Below are positions 53,719 through 64,000 of a stretch of 64,000 nt of DNA, piece after piece. The notes beneath the pieces were generated by a model. The model was given only the letters and a program-made list of their open reading frames with translations. It was not told the DNA's origin and did not search any database. Made by a program: the position numbers and the translations under genes. Source of the stretch: Nephromyces sp. MM_2019 (Eukaryota > Apicomplexa > Aconoidasida > Nephromycida); contig JADHZB010001530.1 in the NCBI GenBank assembly GCA_015657535.1, forward strand, positions 124,001-188,000. Direction: 5' to 3'. Each line of letters begins with the position of its first letter. Within the stretch, counting starts at the first letter, position 1.

Positions 53719-56700
53719 CTGTGATTATAGGATTATATCTTTAACCGTCACTATCTTCCTACTGCTTTATGTATGATATTAAATATTAAACAATTCGAGC
53801 ATATGTATTCCCTTGAAAGCTCATGAAGCACCCGAAAATCAAGTCACGGAGGTTCAGCTCAAGTAATAAATTGAATTTCGCCAAGCACAGTCGCTTCTTT
53901 AAAGAAAAATAGATCACTCGAAGTCAAGAAGCAATCATTGCGACTAGCTCATTCGTATGCCACATTCTAGTATCGCAGTAGCTATGATAACTGCAGCTGC
54001 TCTACACTGTGAGGTAACGCTTATGAGGGTAGGTAGAGGGTCTATAATGAAAGAAATTGATGCTAACACGTATTTTTTCCGCAGTCCAAAAGCTTTATGC
54101 TGGGCAGAGTCGTAGCTGCGTCACGTCCGTTGTACCTATCGTCTCAAATGCATAGTATTTGCAAAGGAAATTTAAGGTCCCCCCATGGCAGAACATTATC
54201 AAATGTGCTACCACTGTGAGGCACTAGGCAAATTTGATCATGAAGACAATTGGCATTTGCTGGGCTGTATACTTAAGGAAGAGCTATTCCCTTGAATCAC
54301 TACAAGTAGCACATGACCGAATGCACGTTCACAATTTTAGTATGCCACAACGCTTACACCAGCTAACCATCAACAGTTCAAACTCCGATGCAGTAAGCAG
54401 GTCCTTAGGGTTACTAAGCCTCTCAGCGGCACCGACTGTCATGTTTGTAGGCAATCAAGCGTTACACAAAACCCATTGAATGACTGCTAGAAACATGTGC
54501 ATGCTTGGTTTTCATCAGCCAGTCTCAGTGGTTATAGGCTTTCCTCAACGGTTTGATCCCTAAAAAAGGCAGGCAGAGCACTGCACGGTTTTACAGAAGA
54601 CATATAGCGAGCTTGTACGTCTTACATTCGTCTTATACTAGAGATACCAAATTCATCCTCTTCATTCTTATATTGAAGAGCAAGCATTCTCCTTCCAACT
54701 TCTACAGTGAGTACAGGAAGATGCCCTTTGTACCTACCACGTTAATGTCAATACTTAGTGGGTTTATGGCTTGCTCCAGTCTTCATATGCACCCTCGTGG
54801 TACAAGTATGTTATCCTCGAGCACGAATTAATCCTCCGCCCAGGATGATAGTCAGCGCGTAGGTACATTTGCTTCTTTCTACCACGACAAATGCTTTCTA
54901 ATGTGCACTAGCATTGTATTAACCGCCCTTTTATTGTCACATAGCATAATGTGTATATCAGCGCATATGTATTTGGCATCATATTACGCTGGTTTTAGCG
55001 AGCAACACATGTTAATGTGCTTGGATACAGCTACACTAATTTTTCCCTAGGTAAACAATCAACCTCAGGATATTCCTGGAATACGCCACAGCATATTCCT
55101 AAAAATTATCCTTATAAAAGGTAGTCACAACGTATACTGCTCATTAGATGAGTGCAACGCGTCAGAAGATTTGTGCAAATGATAGTATTATGGTGTGAAA
55201 TAGAGTATAAGGTACTGCCAAACTCTACCTTTCTTGTCTTCCGAGCTTTACTGGGCGCGAAACAAACGTAAATGTAACTAAGGCGCCATTAATTAAAAGG
55301 AGTCAGGCGCAGATAGAAAAAATTGGTGAAACTACGAATGAGCATCCTCTTAAATGAGCTCAAGATCGAAGCAACACGCCGTCGTATATGTGACAATGTG
55401 CCTCATCTACCGAGAGCTCACGTTATTAAAACGGCAGAGCCTGACAGCGTCACAGAGCAGTAAATAACTAGCGCAGTAACGCACTTCAAAACGACTGATG
55501 TCGCATATGTCGCATCACCCGCGGCCTTATTAAATGCAAGGTGTAGAGACAATTCGGTCGCAATAGGCGAGATTCCTGAGTGATCTTTAGTCTAAGAAGC
55601 TCGTAAACACCGCACCGGCTACATTTGTGGAAGCTCTTTGCTGCAATTGTATCGAATTTTCCTGAGGACCCGCTCTCCTCTGAGGGAAGCTCGTTAATAC
55701 ACGTAGATGGTCTAGCTACGCACAAGTTCTAGGTATTATCGCACTGGCCGCAAACTCTAGCATTAACTTCGTTTTATTATCGCTTGCAGCGATAGACAAT
55801 AAATCAGCTTGATATACCGGATCTAGATGAACGATGCGTGCACCCCGCGGCAACATAGCGGTGGCACAACGTAGGTAACCCTTTACGGAAGCTAGAGTGG
55901 CAAGCTAGCGCGCGTCTCACAAATTCATGCGGTCTACGCAGAAGCAGATTCCCCTACTTTGACTCTAGGGATTTGCGCATGACCCTTGACGGTGGTGGTA
56001 GCTTAGAAACGTAGCCTAAAGTTCTTGCCTACGGTTTATAATCCACAGAAGTTACTATATTCGTTTTAAGCATGAGGTCATACTACGTAACAGTGGAGAA
56101 ATCCTCTGCTAAAGTGACTGGCGACAATAGACGATGGGACTAGCAACTTCCCAGGCATATCGCCGACATCTGCCTGGCCTGCAACTCAAGAGATATTAGG
56201 CGAGGGAAGCAAAATATGCAAAGGAAATGGAACCGATGAGAGGGACCATTGAATGTACCCTTCTATAACGGTTTTTTCTCTTTCTAGACGGGACCGATAT
56301 TGACCACGGGAAGAGAAAGAGAAATACGGAGCCGCTAGGAATAATCGCCGCGAAAACCTGAGCCAACTTTTCCATGGCCATCGCTAACTCACAACTCAAT
56401 TCCAGAAGAAATTTCGCGGATGAAAGGGATTTTTGAATGAACAACAGGAAGTAAAGCTTCCTTGAACCGTGCCATGAAGCTCTTTAGCACATAATAAAAT
56501 ACCCAAACAGAGCCTACTAAGAACACAGCGCTACTAAAGACTCACGAAGTCCAAAGATAACTGTGCAAAAGCCTTTTAGAGGGTATCTAGCAATGTTTAC
56601 CACAATTACCATTCGATCATTACTATCATTGAAGCACAATAAACTCTTTTTGCTCTAAAAATATTCATTAGAAACTTGCTGAGAAACGTTGCTGTGAAAG

Positions 56701-59426
56701 CTGTGGGGATGAAAAAAGCAGACGATGGCCCGAATATGCCTTTTAACAACGCGCAGCGTTGATATAGACCTGAGAACGGAGAACAAAGTCTCAACCGGTA
56801 CCCCTATTATGCCTCAAAAAGCATTAAGGTCATCGTTTTGACGATGCGCCTAATAATCTCTTCGGTAATATTTTTGGTGTACTAACTCAGAAGAGAAATC
56901 AGATCTGGCGTTCAAATTATAAACCAAGCCATACGTTAGGGATTGAAGACAAACTGCAAGCTTTTTCCTCTCATTTAGCTTGTGAAGAAACAACTTCAAG
57001 TTGTCCTCCATAGCAAACCAGGAGTAAAAACTTTACCCCTGCTTCCAAGCTAATGGACGTCGTTATATTGAAGAACACGACTATAGATCAGACAAATTCC
57101 TCGCTTCGTGCGCTTATCTTTTAAGGAGTAAATGTGAAAAGAAGACTACCGAAAGCAACTTCAGAGTTCCTAAACAAAATAGAAAACTGCACTTACTCAA
57201 AGCGCATTGTAGATAATTATGATCATAACCTAGGTGGCGTAGATTGAACCTACGCTACTCACAATGGCATGGCAATAGGGCGAATCGTTCAATCTACATA
57301 AACAAGCCTCCTAGTGATGGGATGACTTGCAATTTAAGTGAAAAAACAAAACAAATAATGAGGACCAAGACTACGCAGAAAACTTAATCAATAGTAAACA
57401 AATGCACACATATCATTCGAATGTTGAAATGAATTCATAAGCTTCGAGCTAATCTTACGTTATTGCATACATAATGGTTAAGTAATAATTCTATATATCC
57501 TGCGCATCTCTTGGGTGCAAAAATATTGCGGGCCTCTCACTTTCAGCAACTTACTCAGATGCACAAATTAGGGTGCCAACTCTTACGTACCAACAAAAAT
57601 TCACTCAGCCAATCCAAACAGAAAATCGGAATACCGCAAAAACATTTTAAGCCTGCATCTCAAAAATGCGCAAGAAAATTACACCTGTCAAAATCCTACA
57701 CTTTCACGAAAGATATTAACAAAAAAAATGATAGTTAACATAGCATGCGTAATAGAATAAGGTGGGGTTATGGCAGTAACCATGGATTTGGTGAGCAATA
57801 GCGCAAACATAGTCCATCTCAGACACGAGTAAAAAGCTTGATAATATAACCTGATACAAGAGAGCATCAAATATATTTTAATGTAGCTATAGAGACTTGC
57901 TACATAATTTAAAATTGTCCAAAGTAGTTTATCACATCAAGGACAAAAAAGGATTATCAAAAAAAATAAAATGTAAAGTAACACAAGAGAGGCCAAAGAC
58001 TAAAAAAATGCCGGAAGGAAGCATGATGAACAAGGTAAAGCCAGGAGGAAGACGGGGTAAACAATTACCCCAGCCTCCCTATACCGCAGACCATAAAAAA
58101 CGTCCCTAAGGTAGTAGTATGATGAAATTCGCGAAGGTTATAGAAGCGATGTATGCTTTGGTAGAGCCTACAAAATATGGCAGTACCTACACTCAATCTC
58201 ACGGATAGGCAAGCTTATGCAACATTACGCAAAGCACGAAAAAAAACGACTACCATACATAAAATTTCTCGAGCAAGCAAGTGATGGTAAACGAACAAAC
58301 AACTCGTTAAGGATGAAAACAAAGCGCACAAATTGGCATAAAAGCACAAAAAAGGTGTAAGGCTTCATAGAGAGGAACCTGATCATTCATGCTTCACTAC
58401 CAGTGTATGTCACAAGGCCAACAAACATGCTGGCTGACAGAGAAAGCTTAAAATACCACTTTGCCCGATAGGCAGGCAAGCTAAATGCACAGCATGACGA
58501 CGCTCAGGTGTACGTGAGGCTGAATAATTTCTGCAGCATCGCGCCTACCAGAATAACCTAAAAAAAAGAGATGAAAGGAGCTTATAAAGTTGAAGATAAC
58601 GATTACATGGCGAAGATACTACCAGTTTGCACATCAAATCATAAAAAAAGACAGCATCACAGAATACTCAAAAGTGCAAAAATAGTAACGAAAAGTTAGC
58701 ATGCAGAGGTATCAAACCATCAGTCAAAATACGTAGTACTAGAACAAAAGATGAAAAGCTAAATGCTCACTCGTACTACCGCTTGAGCAGGAAGATACGA
58801 ACAAATTTTTGAAGAAAAAAAATTTACTTCGGAGTGCACACAATAACATACCTAAGCTACAAAACGATGAAATAACAAGCGAATTGTTGGATAATTATCT
58901 TCACAATCGGCTACATGAAGCGTGCCGGTAGCACGGTATCAACTAGATGAAAAGGAAAGCGGGGCTCTTACAAAGAAACCCTCCCTTTAAGGAAATGAAT
59001 AATATATATAGAGAATTCAAAGGCAAAAATTTCACATACCCTTCCAAATTATGATAAAAATATTAGTTAATTCATCCTAAAAAAAAGAAAATCAAAATCC
59101 TATTCACCCAAGATACATTGCATATCTTAGAAAGTCGCTTTTTACTACAAACTACGCACAAATATACTAAACAGCGCTAATAAATGAAAAAAAAACTAAG
59201 AGAAATAAACGTGTGATTTACGCTACAAAGTTCAAAATTCAGTTCTTAGTATAAGCACGGTTGAATTGTGCTAAAATCGTTATTTTTGAAGCCTAAAAGA
59301 CTAGATATACAAAAAAAATTCCACTCAATAAAATTCTTATGATAGAGACAGGTCACACAAATTATACTCCCAAAAAATTTTCAAAAGCTGTAAAAAATAT
59401 ACTGCAAACAACAAAAACTCTTCAAT
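53719..59426. other. Intergenic stretch, no convincing gene
   Basis: Balanced composition from about 53.8 to 57.3 kb, then A-rich on the + strand to 59.4 kb, matching the 3' flank of the beta-adaptin gene. The missing 5' exon of the PH-domain gene should be near the left end. Short frames at 54234-54479, 54553-54831 and 55486-55725 show no motif and no paired splice sites. Confidence 0.45.
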
Positions 59427-62400
59427 CTAATATCGTGGTTCTAACAGGTGAGTGTCTCTTACCAACGCAGAAGCATCAGTTCGAATCATTACTTTAACAC
59501 CAGTGTCATTTTTTTGGAGCGAGATCTCTAGCAATAATGCAAGGTTATTGGTAGTCATTGCCGAAAGAAAAAGAGTATCCTGCAGCGAAAAGAAAAAAGT
59601 GGCTGCACTCATGAGTAAAATGTATAAAGCAAGAATAATTCTCAATATAAAGATTCTTTCTGAAATATCTATAGAGAATCGAGAATCCGCCGTAATTCTT
59701 GCAATAAAGGTATGAAAAGGGGAAAACAAAGGATACAATCAAAGTAGTTTACTAGTTTAGTATCAAAATAAGATATTTCTTATGTACTTATCAAATTAGT
59801 TCAGTAAGGATTGAGTTAATTGGATTTTCTACAATTTAAGAGCAAGAAAGACAGAGTTCAGCATTGCAAGATATCGGTATGCAAAGAAAAAGTGGTATAA
59901 TAAAAAAAGGTGTGACATAATCAGAGCGAACAGTAAGAGGAATAGGTAGCACATGAAGAATAAATCAAATGAAAACCGTGGAAACGGAGGTGGGAGAAAA
60001 AATTATCAAAACCAAATCTAAGCTCATGTCAAAGACGCTGCGCGTGTGCATATGTGAAGGCGTTTGTATGTAAATGTGTGTTTGCGTGTGTGTACGTGCT
60101 CTTGCTGGTGTAGATTTGTTCGTGTGCGTGCTTGCGTGTTGCAACAATGAATGAAAGGCAGCAATAAAAATAAAACAGGAACTATAGCGATGCACTACTC
60201 CGCAGATAAGACAGCAAGCTAGAAAAACAAAAGCCTTTTAGCAAATAGCTTACAGCCTGCTACCACTATATATCATAATCAGAAAACAGCTGCATAATGT
60301 TAAAAAAGCGTTAATCCCTAAAAAATGACAGAATATGCATATATATATTTTAGCAATACAAGAAAACATTACAGAAGATTCACGGCAAGTCCCTTTGAGA
60401 GCTCAATTTTCATAAAGTGCAATACCACACACACCAAAACCGCTTTGGTATTCGGTAAAATTAAATGCACCTACAAAAGTTTCGGCGGGTTTCTGGAATA
60501 CCAATGCCCAGTTGTTTTGCACAAGAACAGTTTTTAATTGATCTGCTGTTACTGGCATAGGAGCCCGTGCCATAAAGGAAGCCTGAAATAATAGTTCGTG
60601 TTATCATAGCAATATTCTACACCAAAAAATTCCTTACAACGGCTAATTTTCAAGTCTTCAAATTATAGGGAGAAGATAAAAATGCAGTATAGAAACAAAC
60701 ACCTTGATTGTGTGCTACAAAATTGAAGCTAATGGCACAGGGAAGGAAAGATGATTAATGCAAGAAGAAACCACCACTTCACACAGTGGGAAATTAATAA
60801 ACCCACTGCCTAATCAGCAAGAAACTAATATAAAACATACAAAATTAAATCCAAAATCACCTAAAAAAGTACAAAATTTCATAATCAGATCATGTCCAAA
60901 ACTTTTCTCTTCTTCAAAAGTTTTAAAGAGTTTCTATTGATTCTTGTCCGCACATTATTTACAATCTCTATTGTGATTTTCGCAGACTTTGAAGTAGCAA
61001 CATATCCAGAAATTTGTTAAAAACACGCACTTGCGGCTACTTATTAATGGTAATAATATCGCCACCTTCATCTGCCCTACAGCAAGGTTAACTCGAAAAA
61101 AAATATAGCGCACACATTTAAGTAGAAGTCACACACACCCTTATATATTGCTTCATCTTATGATATTAAAAATTCTGGAATCTTTCCTTCAGAAAAGAGT
61201 GTCGAAGTTCATAAATTTATTGTTTTACCTCATATAAATAGTCAAATTATACTCGATTGATACTCCCAAGCAAACCATTACCTGCTTTGCATCTCCAAGC
61301 TGGATCCACTTTTGCCTGAACAGCTGGGCATCTGCAGATACCCCCCGCTGCAAGGCCACCGAGAAATCCAATGGAACATCGAAGTAAAACACATCCAGAC
61401 TGCTCTTCACTGCAACCTAAAAAGGAAATCAAAAAATATTTTTCATATGAAGAGTACTGAACCCTAAAAAAGCCCCAGCAAGCCTGAACCCTAAACAACC
61501 CTAAAATAGAAACCGTAAAAAAGCCTAAAACCTAAACAACCCTAAACACTAAATACTACCCTTTAACACCAACTAACTAAATACTACCCTTTAACACCAA
61601 CTAAGCTGCATATTCACCCAGCTGAGCGGTTGGTAACGCATCAAAAAAATATATACAAAGATATAAAGCAACAAAAGGGGGGATAATCTACTTATTCATA
61701 TACCAAGTGGAACAGCAAAAATCGAACTTATAGAAGATGCGATTTATTATATACCAAATTCCCTTGGCATGACAGAAGAAATGAAAGCAAAGATATAGTG
61801 TATCTCCAAGTTTTCGCAAGCAAAAAAGGGTGCGTGTGTGTATATTCTTATTTTACTAAAGTGACGGAGCGAAAGATCTCAAAAAAAGAAGATATGAAAT
61901 GAGCAATTTATCCTCTTTTTTCACGTTAAAAAACCATTCAAAATACTCTCTAAAGCAAGCATCCTGCAAAGAAAAGCTGGCTAACTTGCAAAATCAACGG
62001 AGGAGCAGGAGCCACGTTAGAATTTAAGCGGTTAGGTTCCAGACCAAGCGAGTGCTCTGAAAATAATACACGAGATACACATACATCAGGAGAAATTGTA
62101 TATAAAGGAGTTGTGGCAGATTAAGAAGACTCTTCACAAATGAAAACAGATGCAGCTTCATTTTTAGGAGAGATTTAAGTAGATTATTGACTTAAAAGTA
62201 GCTTTAAAGCAAAAGCACAAGAGAAAAAACTGGATTTTATGATGATGAGGATGCAACACACACGTACTATTCGGAGCCAAACTCGGTAAGAAGACCTTAA
62301 AAAAAAAGAAAGTACAAAAAATCTCCGCCAGCGTGTATATCGAAGAGTAGCAGTATAACAATGGGAAAAAGATAGGCATAGATCCATGACTAGAGGAGGA

Positions 62401-63803
62401 ATAGCATACACAAAAAAATCAAATCCAGGAAATAACTTGTCGAAATTAGAATTGTGCTGCCACTCACCCTTGGAAAAGATACAAAAAATGAATCCTTGAA
62501 AAATATACAATGGAGGTATAATTCTAACACATTTTACACACACACACACATACATACCGGTATGTGCATATAGCATATCTATGAAAAAAAATGTCTTAGA
62601 ATGACCGAGATATTTCAAGCCTATCTTAATCGTAGGAACGTGAGAATCATAATAGTTCTTCCGTATACTTAGTGATAAAAATAAAACAAATATAGTATTT
62701 ATTAATACTATTTTTGATAACTTTTGGAAAGAAAAAATGTGATTTGTTCCCCAACCGGGTGACTTCAAAGAATAAATCCCGTAGGTTATGTATGCCCACA
62801 TGACATACCCAAAAAGAACAAAAAATCTTCACAAAATGGAGAGCTTTTCCCCAATGAAGTTGATTTTTTAGGGGCAGTTTACTCAGAAATGGCAGCAAAA
62901 AAGTAGAAAATACTCCAAGCAATTAAAACAGTAATCTTCAGATTGAAGAATGAAGGTAAAAGTGAAGTTTTCTGCTTCTTGCCACAATTTGAGGAGAATA
63001 TATCGCAAAAAAATCGGATAAAAACAGCATTGCAAACTGAAAAAGGGTAAAAAGAGATGGAAATGGTTGGTGTGTGCGTATCTATAAGTCTACCCTGATA
63101 AAGTGATTGAAGTAAAACGTAATACCCTTATACATGTACGCTACCTGAAGAGCCATTTGGACCTATAGTAGCAGACTGGAAAGCTTCTGTAAGGGCGAAG
63201 CCAAACCTATAAAGGAGGGAAATGAACTAGAGCATTAATACCAAGATGCAACAAAAAAGGTTCAATATAATTAAAGAATTAGGGAATAAAAAAAGATGTT
63301 TTTTCAGTCTTAAATGCGTGTTGAGTAAAAAAGGAGATTCCCCAGTGATGTGTGTAGTGGAAAGAGTCAGTATACGTACACATCAATCCTCTGATATAAT
63401 GATGTATAGAGAAACTAAAAATAGTCAGATTAGCACGATGAAGTCCAAACTCGGTTCCCAGACCCCCGAAAAAGGGTAGAATAAGCATTGGGTTGCATCC
63501 TCTCAACTTCTTCAGTGCAAAACAAGCTTAAAAAAAAGAAAAAAACGCCAACTTTTCTCTGTCTATATTGGGCATAAACAAGTTCCTCCACTATAGAACC
63601 GCAGCTTACGGGTTTCTGTTCAACTGGAGAGCCATCAGTGAGAGAGGGTGCGAAACACAGTTCTCAAACTTGAGGAATAATTTCGTCTTTCCTTCAAAAA
63701 GAAATAAGAAGGGTAAAAACACAAGAAAATCTTAGGGAAATTTCCTCTAATAAAAACCAAAAACGCGTAGTACCTACACCGGAAATGCAGCAACCTATTG
63801 TGC
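59427..63803 (-). CDS. Beta-adaptin (AP-1/AP-2 beta), C-terminal appendage domain, partial
   Basis: Beta-adaptin is a large subunit of the clathrin adaptor complexes; its ear binds accessory proteins. Exons seen: 63803-63774, 63691-63610, 63206-63145, 62056-61986, 61416-61282, 60582-60475, 59579-59427 (stop TAG). Phases agree; the 5' part, including the trunk, is beyond the window. Match to animal beta-adaptin ear by eye: CCISGVGKTKLFLKFEN aligns with the LEISGTFxxxxGxIYMxMNFTN strand pair; ALQLNRNPFGF with AIQFNKNSFGx; LILQVAVKSSLDVFYF with NNLQVAVKNNVDVFYF (the ear's best-kept stretch); FRQKW with FLATWK; then MPVTADQLKTVLVQNN; and DTLFLSAM with the final platform strands, ending HLLEPRY where animal forms end YxxVYDSILKN. 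AP-1 and AP-2 cannot be told apart from this piece; many protists have one shared beta1/2. Confidence 0.88.
60041..60141. repeat. Degenerate GT-rich tract in a beta-adaptin intron
   Basis: About 100 bases of alternating purine-pyrimidine GT/GC sequence with no fixed unit, inside the last intron (59580-60474). A separate short (AC) run lies at 62536-62550 in another intron of the same gene. Confidence 0.6.
61462..61546. repeat. Interstitial telomere-like CCCTAAA repeats
   Basis: Perfect CCCTAAA heptamers at 61462, 61489, 61499 and 61540, interspersed with CCTAAAA/CCTAAAC variants and spacers. The orientation puts TTTAGGG on the gene's sense strand. They lie in the intron between the exons at 61416 and 61986. 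TTTAGGG is the telomere repeat of land plants, many algae and several alveolates. Confidence 0.8.
61548..61603. repeat. Perfect 28-bp direct tandem repeat
   Basis: Two identical 28-base copies at 61548-61575 and 61576-61603 (each begins actaaatactaccc and ends accaacta). They directly follow the telomere-like run and contain a CCCT core themselves. Confidence 0.9.
63774..63803 (-). other. 30-nt microexon of the beta-adaptin gene
   Basis: Sense-strand borders are CCCTCTAG and GTACTA. It encodes TIGCCISGV plus split codons at both ends, and supplies the ISG turn of the ear's first strand, which the next exon (GKTKLFLKF) continues in phase. A stop lies just upstream in the same frame, so the acceptor must be here. 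Confidence 0.65.
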
Positions 63804-64000
63804 CTAGAGGGCGGAGTCAAATTCTACATACAAAACCTTGTTCTTTACTAGCATCCACACACATCACTTTGCTTTAATTTTGCTATCTTACTTTATAAGC
63901 ATCCAATATCTCTAAGCTTTGCAAACGTAGCTAGCAACGAGACACCTTAATTCCATGCATTTGGAAAACATTGCGTATCGAAAACCCACACACACAGCAA

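Noticed and set aside
55486..55725. 79-codon minus-strand frame upstream of the PH-domain gene
   Set aside because: It could be a 5' exon, but it lies in balanced-composition DNA and shows no donor or motif that ties it to the gene.
59470..59490. GTTCGAATC, identical to a tRNA T-loop core
   Set aside because: It lies inside the last beta-adaptin exon and is explained by coding (antisense of MIRTD).
1..64000. CRISPR arrays, insertion sequences, rRNA, transposase or reverse transcriptase genes, prophage
   Set aside because: None seen; no regularly spaced repeats and no such protein motifs on either strand.

Overview
This window is nuclear DNA from a single-celled eukaryote. It is AT-rich, and its genes are cut by many spliceosomal introns with GT-AG ends and pyrimidine-rich acceptors, so most exons are far shorter than a bacterial gene. 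I rebuilt gene models by matching exon reading phases and conserved protein motifs by eye. Three clues point loosely to an alveolate with apicomplexan-like traits: an aquaglyceroporin with NGA and NPS in place of the two NPA boxes (Plasmodium has NLA and NPS), an interstitial run of CCCTAAA (TTTAGGG-type) telomere-like repeats, and a dynactin p50 gene, which rules out land plants. This is an inference, not an identification.

Layout, left to right. 1-678 (+): the 3' exon of an unrecognised gene that begins off the window. 7531-9992 (-): dynactin p50 (dynamitin) in seven exons. 13915-15018 (+): aquaglyceroporin in five exons, ending tail to tail with 15217-16161 (-), a single-exon EF-hand-like protein. 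19689-37571 (-): an 18-exon DDX11/CHL1-type iron-sulphur DNA helicase of about 1001 residues, spread over 18 kb. 44442-53718 (-): a protein of at least 834 residues with a 28-residue periodic heptad repeat, coiled coils and a C-terminal PH-like domain; I do not recognise it and it is the best candidate for something undescribed. 59427-63803 (-): the last seven exons of a beta-adaptin covering most of the appendage (ear) domain; the trunk lies beyond the right edge.

No operon or cluster logic is visible. The genes serve unrelated housekeeping roles: microtubule motor transport, membrane solute flow, chromosome cohesion and repair, vesicle coats. The gaps between genes (6.9, 3.9, 3.5, 6.9 and 5.7 kb) hold no convincing exon. 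A strong strand skew marks the transcribed units: each gene's sense strand is T-rich across introns and for roughly 0.6-2 kb past the stop codon, while the gaps are balanced. Low-complexity and repeat tracts (GT-rich minisatellites, telomere-like repeats, a duplicated splice acceptor) sit inside introns.
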